A DNA stretch of 64,000 nucleotides from Fundidesulfovibrio magnetotacticus (GTDB taxonomy: Bacteria > Desulfobacterota > Desulfovibrionia > Desulfovibrionales > Desulfovibrionaceae). The stretch is from the NCBI RefSeq assembly GCF_013019105.1, contig NZ_BLTE01000010.1, positions 1 to 64,000 on the forward strand, given 5' to 3'. Of the stretch, positions 17,410 to 26,271 are shown piece after piece; positions within the stretch are counted from its first letter, which is position 1, and the number at the start of each line of letters is the position of its first letter. The notes beneath the pieces were generated by a model. It saw nothing but the letters and a program-made list of their open reading frames with translations, made no database searches and was not told where the DNA came from. The position numbers and the translations under genes are program-made.

Positions 17410-18831
17410 TTACAGCAGCAGGTCGATGCGGCCCGCGAAGATGTGCAGCCCGTTGACCACGTCGCAGGGAATCTTGGCGTTGAGCCGGTTGGGGTCCTGG
17501 AGGTCGCGCTCCACGATGAGCCCGGGCAGGTTGGCCTTCACCTCCTCCACGATCTCCAGCTCTTCGAGCTTCAGGAGCACGTCGATGAGTTCCGAGCGGA
17601 CCTTGGGCGCGGTGCGGCTGGAGAGCTTCTCGCGGGGGAAGCGCAGGCTGATGCGCGTGCGGCAGGCCAGGCGCACGTAATCCAGGGTGCGGATGGTGGT
17701 CAGGTCCAGGAGCGCGATGTCCTCCACGCCCTGGGGGTCCAGGGTGTAGGTGGTGATGGCGCGCACGACCTGCACCTTCTCGCCCGGCCCCACCTCCAGG
17801 GGCGTGACGCCGTTGGCCAGGAGCGTCTCCTGTTCCATGCGGCCCAGGCGCTTCTTCACCGGCGGCGCGGCGATGTTCGCAAGCGCCAGGGTGTTGAGCG
17901 GCCGGGCCGGGTCCTCCTCGGAGGCGATCACGGCCGCGAACGCCGCCGCCACCTCCCAGGGCAGGCTCACGGAGCCCGGCAGCAGCGCCCCGGTGATGCG
18001 CCCGGAATTGATGAGCCCGGCAAGGGTGGTGGCCGCCGCCAGGGTCCCGGTGGAGGCGTAGACGCCCACGGCCCCGCGCTGTTCCAGGGCGTGGCCTACG
18101 GCGTCCACGTGCTGGCGTAGGGCGGTGAGGCTGGTCTGGTCGGCGTAGGGCGTGACGATGATGTCGTGCCCGTCCGCGAACACGGCCGCCAGGGCGGGCG
18201 CGATGTCCGGGTCCGTGGCCCCGCCCGCCATGGGCGTGACCACAACGGCCACCCCGTCCACGGTGGAGCTGGCGCTCACGGGGATGAGGTTTCCGGTCGC
18301 GCCCTTGTTGCGCGCGGTCAGGGTGATGACGCCGTTCACGGCCCCGGCCGTCACCGGCAGGGAAGGATGGGCGTTGATCTTGTCGGCCAGGGCCTGGGCG
18401 ATGGCCGCCGCCGTGGTGGCCAGGCTCACGGCGATCTGCACCGTCTGCGTGCCCACGGTCAGGCCCGCCACGCCCAGCCCCGCCGCCTGCCCCGTGACCG
18501 TGGCCGTGCAGCTGGCCGCGATCCCGGCCGCGTCGTCCGCGACGCCGATCACGCTGAGGCGCAGGTAGGCGTTGGCGGTGATGGCCGCGCGCGCCATGAG
18601 ATGCGCCTGGGAGCCCGGCCCGAACAGCTCGGCCGCCTCCGCGTCGGAATAGACGTTCACGGGTGTGAGCGGGGCCTGGGCGCAGCCGGAGTTGCCCTGG
18701 GCCACGATGAGCACGCGCTGCTCGTTGTCGGGCAGGGTGCGCACCGCCAGCTTGGTGTTGAACTCGAAATACTTGCCCGGCTTCCTGATGGACGCCGGGA
18801 GCGTGTCGAAGCTGATGTGCTCACTGGCCAT
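17410..18831 (-). CDS. Contractile tail sheath protein (Mu L-like)
   Basis: 473 residues, beginning SEHISFDTLPASIRKPGKY as in the Mu-type sheath family. The middle contains repeat-like Ig-type insertions (TVTGQAAGLGVAGLTVGTQT). The C-terminus carries the conserved sheath core (VRAITTYTLDPQGVEDIALL, LDYVRLACRTRISLRFPREK). ATG overlaps gp38 by 11 bp. Same order as Mu. Confidence 0.93.
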   Translation of the reverse strand: MASEHISFDTLPASIRKPGKYFEFNTKLAVRTLPDNEQRVLIVAQGNSGCAQAPLTPVNVYSDAEAAELFGPGSQAHLMARAAITANAYLRLSVIGVADDAAGIAASCTATVTGQAAGLGVAGLTVGTQTVQIAVSLATTAAAIAQALADKINAHPSLPVTAGAVNGVITLTARNKGATGNLIPVSASSTVDGVAVVVTPMAGGATDPDIAPALAAVFADGHDIIVTPYADQTSLTALRQHVDAVGHALEQRGAVGVYASTGTLAAATTLAGLINSGRITGALLPGSVSLPWEVAAAFAAVIASEEDPARPLNTLALANIAAPPVKKRLGRMEQETLLANGVTPLEVGPGEKVQVVRAITTYTLDPQGVEDIALLDLTTIRTLDYVRLACRTRISLRFPREKLSSRTAPKVRSELIDVLLKLEELEIVEEVKANLPGLIVERDLQDPNRLNAKIPCDVVNGLHIFAGRIDLLL

Positions 18832-19018
18832 CGGGGGCCTCCTTGGGCAAGGCCTGGGCGGCGTCCGTCACGCGCTCCAGGTCGCCGTCGTCCAGGCGGC
18901 GCAGGTAGTAGGCGCTGGCGGGCACGTCCACGGCCTGGGCGTCGGTGATGTATTCGCGGGGCGCGCCCTCCCTGGGCACTTTCACGCCCGGAGCGGCCTT
19001 CACGCGGATGGTGTTCAC
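18821..19018 (-). CDS. Mu gp38-like small protein (DUF2635)
   Basis: 65 residues from GTG 19018, overlapping the gp37 stop as GTGA. It matches the DUF2635 pattern KAAPGVKVPREGAPREYITD followed by VPASAYYLRRL. Function unknown; always next to the sheath gene in Mu-like phages. Confidence 0.85.
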   Translation of the reverse strand: MNTIRVKAAPGVKVPREGAPREYITDAQAVDVPASAYYLRRLDDGDLERVTDAAQALPKEAPDGQ

Positions 19019-19593
19019 GGGTTGCCTCCTTGCAGAGTGATGAGGTCCTGGGCGTCGGCCTGGCCGTCGTCCGGAACCAGATGGTAGTTCAGGCCCACGC
19101 GCTCCAGCATGAGCGGCTCGGGGCCGCCGGGCTCGCCCAGCACCACGTCGTAGCTGGTGTGCCACTCCATGACGTAGGCGGAGACGCTGTTGCTCTTGAG
19201 CCGGGCGTTGACCAGCGTGCGCGTGCGCCCCGGGGTCAGCTCCTCGATGTCCAGGCCCAGGTCCTGATGGAGCAGCAGCCGGCGCACGTCCTCAAGCATG
19301 GCGTAGGTGCCCACCTTCAGCACGTCGCCCTTGCGGGTGGCGGCTTCGGAGCGCGGATTGCGCGCCGCCACAATGACCGCGAAGGTGGCCGGGAAGCGCC
19401 AGACGCGCTTGGACATGGCCAGGGCCTTGCCCGGCCCGTCGCCCCCGAAGGCCACCCAGATGGCCGGGAAGGAGCGCACCACGCATTCGAGGCCCTCGTC
19501 GAACTCCCCGCCGTAGGTGGCCACGTTGGGCTTGTAGGGCAGCCCGGCCTCCGCGATCCGGGTCTTGATGGCCTCTTCGATGACGGCGATCAT
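19015..19593 (-). CDS. Mu gp37-like protein (DUF1834), tail completion
   Basis: 192 residues starting MIAVIEEAIKTRIAEAGLPY. The family signature includes PAIWVAFGG and RWRFPATFAVIVAARNPRSE-like strands, ending near a DVEEWHTSYDVVL-type strand. In Mu-like phages this gene lies between gp36 and gp38 and is thought to form the tail terminator. ATG overlaps gp36 (ATGA). Confidence 0.85.
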   Translation of the reverse strand: MIAVIEEAIKTRIAEAGLPYKPNVATYGGEFDEGLECVVRSFPAIWVAFGGDGPGKALAMSKRVWRFPATFAVIVAARNPRSEAATRKGDVLKVGTYAMLEDVRRLLLHQDLGLDIEELTPGRTRTLVNARLKSNSVSAYVMEWHTSYDVVLGEPGGPEPLMLERVGLNYHLVPDDGQADAQDLITLQGGNP

Positions 19594-20006
19594 TCATCGC
19601 CCCCGGCCGGGCGCTGCCAGACCCGGCGGCCCGGGGAGAACAGCACGTCCCCCGCCGTGGCCGCCGGGTCCTGGAACCCTGGCAGGTTGATCTCGCCCCG
19701 GGCGATGAGCTTGAGCCAGCTGACGGCCCTGTCGTAGCGTTCCTGCACGGGGTCGGTTTCGTTCACCTCCGCCCCCGTGAGGCGGTAGCGGGCGATTTGG
19801 CACACCGCGTCGGTCAGGACCCGGTCAACCACGAGCACGGGCACGCGGTAGCGGGCGGCGAGGTAGCTGTCCGCCTCGCTGGAGGCCCTGGCAAGGGCCT
19901 CCAGGGCCACGGCTTCGTCCACCTCGCCGATGCGGGCGCGGTCGGTGAGGGCGATCACTTCGTCCTGGCCGAAGGCGTCGAGGAGGTCCTGCACGGTGGC
20001 GTACAC
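19590..20006 (-). CDS. Mu gp36-like head-tail adaptor (DUF1320)
   Basis: 138 residues from GTG 20006. It matches DUF1320: VYATVQDLLDAFGQDEVIAL, then YLAARYRVPV and VCQIARYRLTG, ending ISLPG-type residues. The fold resembles head-tail connector proteins (gp6/gp15 type). It lies between gp35 and gp37. Confidence 0.87.
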   Translation of the reverse strand: MYATVQDLLDAFGQDEVIALTDRARIGEVDEAVALEALARASSEADSYLAARYRVPVLVVDRVLTDAVCQIARYRLTGAEVNETDPVQERYDRAVSWLKLIARGEINLPGFQDPAATAGDVLFSPGRRVWQRPAGGDE

Positions 20007-20012
20007 GGGACG

Positions 20013-20390
20013 TTAGTCCTTCTTTTTGTTGTTCTTGGCGGGTTCAGGAGCGTCCACGGGCTCGGGAGTCTCTTCCACGGGCGCGGGGGCGTTCCCGGGG
20101 CTTTCGGGCTCTCCAGGAACGGTGGCGGCCTGGGAGCCGGAGGGAGCGCCGTCCTCGGGCGTCCCCACCTCGGGCGTCCAGGACGCCGAGGGCTGCACGC
20201 CGGTCTCCCTGGGCGCGGAGGCCTCCAGCACCCGCACGGCAAGGTCCGGATCGGCGCGCAGCTGCTTCAGCTGCTCCGCGCTGAACGTGCCCGAAGGCCA
20301 GGGCTTCTCCTCCGCCCCGTGAGGGACGCCCGCCCGGAAGTGCCCGCCGCGCAGGCTCCGGGTGATGACCACGGTGTCGATTCTGTCCAC
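20013..20390 (-). CDS. Mu gp35-like protein
   Basis: 125 residues from GTG 20390 with AGGAGG before it. An N-terminal conserved part (ITRSLRGGHFRAGVPHGAEE, FSAEQLKQLRADPDLAVRVL) is followed by a long proline/glutamate-rich tail and a lysine end (NNKKKD). Mu gp35 family members show the same order and composition; the role is unknown, possibly capsid decoration. Confidence 0.8.
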   Translation of the reverse strand: MDRIDTVVITRSLRGGHFRAGVPHGAEEKPWPSGTFSAEQLKQLRADPDLAVRVLEASAPRETGVQPSASWTPEVGTPEDGAPSGSQAATVPGEPESPGNAPAPVEETPEPVDAPEPAKNNKKKD

Positions 20391-20400
20391 GGTGGCCCTC

Positions 20401-21306
20401 CTAGTTCAGCCAGGGCGTGACCAGCACGTCCACCAGCCCGGCGTTGGGGTTGTCGGAGCCGTCGGACCGGCGCGCTACCTGCACCACTTCGGCGGCGGCC
20501 GTGCGCAGGTTGGTGGGCACCACCAGCAGGGTGGGCTTGATGCCCAGGGGGCGGCCGCCGTCGGCCTTGAAGGCGCACATGGCGTCATAGGCCGCGTCGA
20601 AGTTGGCATCGGTCAGGGCTTTCTTGGAGCAGAAGCCGGTCTGCCAGAAGCCGAAGCCCGCGTTGCAGCGGTAGCGGATGCCGAAGCGGTAGGTGTCGGT
20701 CATGAACACGGCTTCGTCCTTGCCGTCGGTCATGGCGGACAGCTCGGGCTTGGTGCGCTCCTGGAACAGCACGGGCTTGAGCACGCGGGAGGTGTCCAGG
20801 AGAAACCAGGCCGGGTCCGTGCCCGCGTCGTAGTTGGAGACGGTGGCGGCCACGCCGGTGCCGTCCACCTTGGGGTAGACCGGGTGGTCGGTGTCGAAGA
20901 AGTTCTGCCCGTCGTAGCAGGCCGTGGAGAGCCCCAGCTTCAGCAGGGCGTAGACCAGCTCGTCCGGGAAACTCTTGGCGGCCCGGCCCATCTCGCCGAA
21001 GAGGGGCTTGTAGACGCCCACCTCGTCGTCTTCGATGTCCGTGCGCTTCACGCCCACCGTGGACTCGAAGAGCTTGTTGGTGATGGCATAGCCGTGGGCC
21101 GCCATGTCCTTGAGCACGCGCTCGCCCACCCACTCCACCAGCTGCGGGAACTGGCCCAGCCAGCCGTAGGTGTTGGCCCTGGACGTGGACGGCATGAGGG
21201 TGGCCACTTTGTCCCAATGCGCGGGCGTTTCGCCGAATACGCGCTGGAATTCGGCCTTGAAGCCCGTAAACAGAGCGGTGATGATCGCCGGGGTGATGAG
21301 TGCCAT
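20401..21306 (-). CDS. Major head protein (Mu T-like)
   Basis: 301 residues beginning MALITPAIITALFTGFKAEF; contains ATLMPSTSRANTYGWLGQFP and ITNKLFESTVGVKRTDIEDD, the hallmarks of the Mu gpT capsid family, and ends PNAGLVDVLVTPWLN. It follows the protease/scaffold gene with no gap. It forms the icosahedral shell. Confidence 0.95.
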   Translation of the reverse strand: MALITPAIITALFTGFKAEFQRVFGETPAHWDKVATLMPSTSRANTYGWLGQFPQLVEWVGERVLKDMAAHGYAITNKLFESTVGVKRTDIEDDEVGVYKPLFGEMGRAAKSFPDELVYALLKLGLSTACYDGQNFFDTDHPVYPKVDGTGVAATVSNYDAGTDPAWFLLDTSRVLKPVLFQERTKPELSAMTDGKDEAVFMTDTYRFGIRYRCNAGFGFWQTGFCSKKALTDANFDAAYDAMCAFKADGGRPLGIKPTLLVVPTNLRTAAAEVVQVARRSDGSDNPNAGLVDVLVTPWLN

Positions 21307-22470
21307 CTACTTGGTCTCCTTGCCTTTGGCGTAGTCTTCCTCGGACATGCCAAGGAGCTTGGCGGCTTCCTTCTCCTCCGCCGTGAGGGCGGCCGTGCCG
21401 GAGCCCGGCGCGCCCGGGGCGGGAGCGCCCCCCTGAGCCTGGGTCTGCATGCCGGAAAGCGCGGCGATGGGCGCGGCCTTGTCAAGGTAGGCCTTGGCCT
21501 GCTCGGGGCTCGTCTTGGCCAGGTGGCGCAGCCAGCCCTCCAGGCCCACGTTCACGCGGCCGTCCTTGAGGGCGGCGTCGATCTGGCCGGAGAGTGCGGC
21601 CGTGCCGTTGGCCTGTTCCAGCTCGGCCACGCGGGCCTTGAGGGCGGCGTTTTCCTCAGTCAGGGCCGTGAGGCCCTCCACCGGGGCGAACTTGGCCGGG
21701 TCGGGCTGGCCCGCCTGGGCGGTCAGGGCCGCGATCTGCGCGTCCTTGGCCTGGAGCACGGCCACCAGGTTCACGGACGCGGCGGCCTCGCCGCCCAGCT
21801 GCGCCTTCACTTTGTCCAGCTCGGCGATGATCTCCGCCGCCGTGGCCGTGACCGGCAGGTTGAGCATCCAGCGGAGGCGCTCCGCCAGGTCCTCGCTGAG
21901 GGCCGTCTGGCCCGCCTGTAAGTTCATCAGGTCATCCTCCTTATGGGTTTGCATCGCGGCGGCCACGGCGGCCATGCCGTCCAGGGCCGGGTTGTTGGTG
22001 AGCGCGGCGTTGATGAGGGTGCGGACGGCTCCGGTCTTGAGGTCGAAAGTGAAGAGGGGGGAGAGGAAGCGGTATTCGTCCGCCTGGATGTGCTGGCGTG
22101 CCGCGTTAGTCCATGCTACTTTGGCGAAGAGCCCTTTGGCAGGGACGTAGACCAGGGATTCGATCCACCCGGCGGCCACGGCCTTGTGGCCGCCGTCCTT
22201 GGCGGTGAGGGTGTGGTGCTCGTAGTCGATGAAGAGCGGCGTCTCGCGCGCCTCCACCTGGGCGATGAGCGCGGCCGCGATGTCCGCGTCCATGCGCCAG
22301 GTTTCGGCCTCGCTGCCCTCCATGACGCCAGGGCGGCCATCTCGGGCGGAGAACTCGCCGTCCGGGAAGAGCTGGACGTTGCAGCCTTCGGGCAGGTCCG
22401 AGGAGTCGGGGGTGAGCTGCACGGCCAGGGCGGCCGTAGCGTGCGTGGGGGAGTGTTTCGCGGTGCGCAT
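21307..22470 (-). CDS. Head protease / scaffold (Mu I-like)
   Basis: 387 residues. The N-terminal ~200 residues are the Mu gpI protease (RFIDYEHH-type FIDYEHHTLTAKDGGHKAVA, then NPALDGMAAVAA); the C-terminal part from an internal MNLQAGQTALSED is the coiled scaffold (Z in Mu is made by an internal start). Its ATG is 7 nt from a -10-like TAAAGC in a hairpin, with no leader Shine-Dalgarno, matching the gp46 arrangement. The SIR2 cargo lies immediately upstream on the other strand. Confidence 0.92.
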   Translation of the reverse strand: MRTAKHSPTHATAALAVQLTPDSSDLPEGCNVQLFPDGEFSARDGRPGVMEGSEAETWRMDADIAAALIAQVEARETPLFIDYEHHTLTAKDGGHKAVAAGWIESLVYVPAKGLFAKVAWTNAARQHIQADEYRFLSPLFTFDLKTGAVRTLINAALTNNPALDGMAAVAAAMQTHKEDDLMNLQAGQTALSEDLAERLRWMLNLPVTATAAEIIAELDKVKAQLGGEAAASVNLVAVLQAKDAQIAALTAQAGQPDPAKFAPVEGLTALTEENAALKARVAELEQANGTAALSGQIDAALKDGRVNVGLEGWLRHLAKTSPEQAKAYLDKAAPIAALSGMQTQAQGGAPAPGAPGSGTAALTAEEKEAAKLLGMSEEDYAKGKETK

Positions 22471-22522
22471 GTCCGCCGCTTTAGCGGCGGCGGACTATGT
22501 GCGATAGGTGAAGGGGTTCAGT
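22471..22522 (-). promoter_or_regulatory. Candidate phage late promoter 2 (upstream of protease I)
   Basis: Minus strand: dyad TGAA-CCCC-TTCA (22509-22520), 25 nt, TAAAGC (22478-22483) in the loop of a perfect 7-bp hairpin CCGCCGC/GCGGCGG (22473-22490), 7 nt, then the ATG. The 20-bp block 22503-22522 equals those at 9095 and 33555. Mu has late promoter PI in the same place. Confidence 0.55.
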
Positions 22523-22569
22523 TCGTTATTGGACGTGAAGCTTTCGTGTTATTAAATGGAGATGCTATC

Positions 22570-25500
22570 ATGAAGAAATTCATACTTACAAGCATAGAAA
22601 AAATCCGTAACTCACTAGGTTCTGGAAAGGCCATTGTTTTTGTTGGTTCAGGAGTCTCTTTAAATTCTGGAATGCCAAGTTGGTCTGAGTTGGTCCAAAA
22701 ATTCGCCAACGAACTCGATGTCGATTCTAATAATCTATCGAGCGATGACTATATTAAAATTCCACAATATTACTACAACGAACGAGGCAGCAAAGAATAC
22801 TTTGACCTATTAAGGCAATCAGTTGATTGCAGGCTTAAGCCGAACCCAATACATAATGTTATTGTCAAGTTAAATCCTTGGCACATAATTACAACCAACT
22901 TCGACAGTCTGATTGAATCTAGTGTGGACGAAAGCGACACAAAGTATCACCTAGTGAAGGAAAACAAAGACATTGCCTATGGCGACAGCAACAGAATGAT
23001 AATTAAGATGCATGGAGACATTGACACATGCAATACTGTGCTCAAAGAGGATGACTATCTTTCTTATTCATCAAACTTTCGTTTGATTGAGAACACGGTA
23101 AAAACATTGCTGTCAAGTTATACAACAATATTCGTAGGGTTTTCAACGGATGACCCAAATTTTAAAATATTATACCAGTGGGTTAAGAATGAATTAGGCC
23201 TGCACATGAACGAGGCATATCTCATAGATACATCGCGCACATACAGCAAGCTGTTATTTGACTACTATAAGTCAAGAGGCATAAAGACGCTGTACATTAA
23301 AGACCTTGAAAAAATGGACCAGGATTATTGTCTGTTTTTGTCAAGAATTGCACTGGAAGAAGAGTATAAACAGATCGGCGCGGACAGCGGAAAGAGACTT
23401 TATGCAGTATTGCAATATATACTAAACAAGCCAGCTGTATCTTTCTCAGACCATGTTGCTAAACTGTACAATGCTCTCGAACCCTATGCAAAACTTAATG
23501 CACTGCTCCCGTCCATGATAGTTGAAGCGATAGGTGGTAAGGCTGTGCATAATTACAGGGCACATGGCGACCTGACCATTCTAAACAACAATGAATATTA
23601 TAAGTTTTACGTTGAATTGTTCGATGATGGTAAACGGTGGAGAAATGTATTTAAAGAAAATCGCGTCAAATTGACAACAATACTAAAGACACTGAAAAAG
23701 GCAGGCATTAACACGCTTTGCCTAAGTGATGGTAGCCATAAATTTCGCTTCAATAACTTGAAGGATGATTCGTTGGGTTTTCCAAGTGAAATGTTTGATA
23801 GCATTATTACCTTTGACAATGAAAAGTTAGAACTGTTGCTCAATAAGCTCTTGTCAGGAATGCCTATTGAAGATAGAACTGCTCATGTCTTGTCTGCTGC
23901 TTATTGCCACTACAAACTTGGGAATTATATTGAATCCTATGCAGAGTTGAAAAGGGTTTCCGCAGAGTCACACAAGGCGAAGGACTACATATTAATGGCA
24001 ATTGCTGAGTTCAACATTAAACTGCTGTCATTCTACATAAAGGTCAATCACCCTAAGTCAGACTTTCCAGAGATATGGAGCTATGCAGACAAAATTGATC
24101 TTGATGGAATCTTGTCGAGGCTGGCCCCTTCTCAACGTCATGTCGGGATGGCTTTAAAGAAAGTTTTCGACTTCGATTATGTGAATGAATACTTGGTCCG
24201 TTCTAATTCTAAGTATGAGGCTGTGTTGAACCAAAAGAGTATGATCGAGTCTGGGGGGGCGTCCTTCAATTCTGCACTCGCAGAGCAGCACACCAATGCC
24301 ACAACTTTTTATTTATTTGTAGTCACAAACTTTATTATGATGGACGCATATACTCAATATCGAGGCGTTCTTGTTGATTATGTAAGAACAATATTTGCTA
24401 GTCACAGCATAACTCCAGCCGAGAAGAATCCATTTATCAGTCCTGATGATCACTTTAAGGCGTCTGAAATTGATTATTTTTGCATATTCATAGCTGCTAA
24501 CTGCATGACATTTGACGATGTTTCTGCTATGTTTTCGAACAACAGCATGGATAGAATTGTGCTCTCGAAAGACGCCTGTGACAATATGATTTTAGCAATT
24601 GAAAATTCTAGCAAGCACAAGTTTTCATTTTTCAATCAGCCGAACACCACACACATTCTGATGCTACTCTTGGCACGATCCAACGCTGATCATGTTTTAG
24701 TTCAAAATGCTTTAAATATATATCTTCAGTATATAGTCACTGCCAAGCGTAATTATGAATACGCGAGCATTATACTTGCAAGTCTAAACAAAAATAGTCC
24801 AAGTATACTATCTGGTTTTGACTTTGAACATTTTGTGCAACTGTTGCTCAACATGTGTATTGCTGGGCACTTTGACGTTTTGTTTGATGAATTTTCTAGA
24901 CTACTAAGAAATATATTTTATATCTCAGCAGAATATGGAAAGATTTACGAAAAAAGTGCCATTACAATTGACTCATTCTTGTGTCGTGTTGACGCATTGA
25001 TTTCCTCAGATGATATACATGGATACCGTTTGTTCCAATATATTTGCATCGACATGTGCGCGGTTCTGCCAATTTCTGAGCGCTCTCATATTGAGAGTGT
25101 CATTAGCAATATTGCAATCGACAAGTATGATGGCGTTTATGAATCGATACGTATTGATATTTTGTTAGAAGCATTACGCTCCTCCGTGGCCTGCTCTGAA
25201 GATATTTCAAAGCGTGTTGTGGAATATTTGACTAAAAATATTAACAAGATCGATCAATACGATGCAGACTATAGCGAAATTATATCAAACGCCTCTGCTC
25301 TTCATGTTGCGAAGCTTATTGTTCTGCCGGACTCGATTGTCGACAAAATTTCAACACGAACTGATTTCTCAGGATTTGTGATTAATCCAGCGGGCTTTAA
25401 TTATGCTAAATTTAAAATAGAATGGTTAAGGTATATTCCTGAATCAGTCCTTGGGAAATATCTAAAGAACTCGAATGTTATTACACTGGTCAAGAATGAT

Positions 25501-25578
25501 TTGATGCGCATGATGCCTGCACGATTTAAGTTTTTTTACAGGCGCTTGCTTGATGTCTATTTTCAGGATGGCGACTGA
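22570..25578 (+). CDS. SIR2-domain defence protein (DSR-like NADase), cargo gene
   Basis: 1002 residues. The N-terminal ~280 form a SIR2-like Rossmann domain: VFVGSGVSLNSGMPSW (24-39), TTNFDSL with the conserved Asn at 110, and MHGD with the catalytic His at 148. The long C-terminal ~700 residues are helical without a recognised family. Length and architecture match defence-associated sirtuins (DSR1/DSR2), which deplete NAD+ when a phage protein is sensed. GGAG lies 8 nt before the ATG. It is AT-rich, opposite to the phage late genes, and ends 82 nt before the G gene. NADase activity and trigger are inferred. Confidence 0.85.
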   Translation: MKKFILTSIEKIRNSLGSGKAIVFVGSGVSLNSGMPSWSELVQKFANELDVDSNNLSSDDYIKIPQYYYNERGSKEYFDLLRQSVDCRLKPNPIHNVIVKLNPWHIITTNFDSLIESSVDESDTKYHLVKENKDIAYGDSNRMIIKMHGDIDTCNTVLKEDDYLSYSSNFRLIENTVKTLLSSYTTIFVGFSTDDPNFKILYQWVKNELGLHMNEAYLIDTSRTYSKLLFDYYKSRGIKTLYIKDLEKMDQDYCLFLSRIALEEEYKQIGADSGKRLYAVLQYILNKPAVSFSDHVAKLYNALEPYAKLNALLPSMIVEAIGGKAVHNYRAHGDLTILNNNEYYKFYVELFDDGKRWRNVFKENRVKLTTILKTLKKAGINTLCLSDGSHKFRFNNLKDDSLGFPSEMFDSIITFDNEKLELLLNKLLSGMPIEDRTAHVLSAAYCHYKLGNYIESYAELKRVSAESHKAKDYILMAIAEFNIKLLSFYIKVNHPKSDFPEIWSYADKIDLDGILSRLAPSQRHVGMALKKVFDFDYVNEYLVRSNSKYEAVLNQKSMIESGGASFNSALAEQHTNATTFYLFVVTNFIMMDAYTQYRGVLVDYVRTIFASHSITPAEKNPFISPDDHFKASEIDYFCIFIAANCMTFDDVSAMFSNNSMDRIVLSKDACDNMILAIENSSKHKFSFFNQPNTTHILMLLLARSNADHVLVQNALNIYLQYIVTAKRNYEYASIILASLNKNSPSILSGFDFEHFVQLLLNMCIAGHFDVLFDEFSRLLRNIFYISAEYGKIYEKSAITIDSFLCRVDALISSDDIHGYRLFQYICIDMCAVLPISERSHIESVISNIAIDKYDGVYESIRIDILLEALRSSVACSEDISKRVVEYLTKNINKIDQYDADYSEIISNASALHVAKLIVLPDSIVDKISTRTDFSGFVINPAGFNYAKFKIEWLRYIPESVLGKYLKNSNVITLVKNDLMRMMPARFKFFYRRLLDVYFQDGD

Positions 25579-25660
25579 CAATCCGTCTATTGTGTGGACA
25601 TTATGATGCGTTTATTGCGTTAGCGCCCCGTTAGAATCCATCGCAGGGGCTGTCGGCACA

Positions 25661-26140
25661 TCAGCGCCCGCCAAGGAACCGCTGGAGGGCGCTGGAGGTC
25701 GTCTGTGCGATTTCGGCCTCGTCCTCCGGCCCGACGCCGAAGAACCGTCTGGCCGGGATGTCGCCCCATGGAATCGGCCCCCCGCGTCTGGTCCTTCCGA
25801 ACTGGCCCTTCTTGGCCCCGAACTGATGCGTGGGGGCATAGGGCACGTTCGTGGTCACGCGGGCGAAGTCCGGACCGTGTTCGGCCTGGATGCTGCCCGC
25901 CAGGATGCCGCTCACTTGGAGGATCGGCGTGGAGCTGCCCCGGCGGTTCACCGTCACCGGCTTGAGCGGTGCCCAGGGCGCTCCCGTCACCGGGTCGCGC
26001 TGGCCCGCGAAGGCCCGCTCCGGGATGTCCGCCAGCACGCCCGCCAGGGGCCGGGTGACGGGCGTCATGTTCGCGCCCAGGGCGACGATGCGCATGAGCA
26101 GGGCGTCCACGGGGGAGGTGTTTACAAAGATTTCGATCAT
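25661..26140 (-). CDS. Virion morphogenesis protein (Mu G-like)
   Basis: 159 residues, starting MIEIFVNTSPVDALLMRI. The phage virion morphogenesis family pattern FAGQRDPVTGAPWAPLKPVT, STPILQVSGILAGSI, YAPTHQFGAKKG and PARRFFGVG is complete. The family links head and tail assembly. It follows F after a 131-bp spacer; the SIR2 cargo is inserted after it. Confidence 0.92.
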   Translation of the reverse strand: MIEIFVNTSPVDALLMRIVALGANMTPVTRPLAGVLADIPERAFAGQRDPVTGAPWAPLKPVTVNRRGSSTPILQVSGILAGSIQAEHGPDFARVTTNVPYAPTHQFGAKKGQFGRTRRGGPIPWGDIPARRFFGVGPEDEAEIAQTTSSALQRFLGGR

Positions 26141-26271
26141 GGCTATTTCCTAACTGTCCCTGGTGGATGTGACACGGTAACATTCTCTCGGCCGTAGCAC
26201 GGGCGGAAGCCCGGAGCGCCATGCGAGGTTTCCGCGCAAGCGGGTGAGGGGCCTCGCCATCCGCCAGGCAA
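26141..26271 (-). other. Spacer between F and G genes
   Basis: 131 bp with no gene on either strand. It contains the short inverted repeat GCGGAAGCCCGG / CGCAAGCGGG-like sequences but no T-run. It may hold a promoter for G; none is clear. Confidence 0.3.

Noticed and set aside
20585-21217. Second frame over the major head gene
   Set aside because: Low-complexity G/R/Q-rich translation and no start signal; shadow of gpT.
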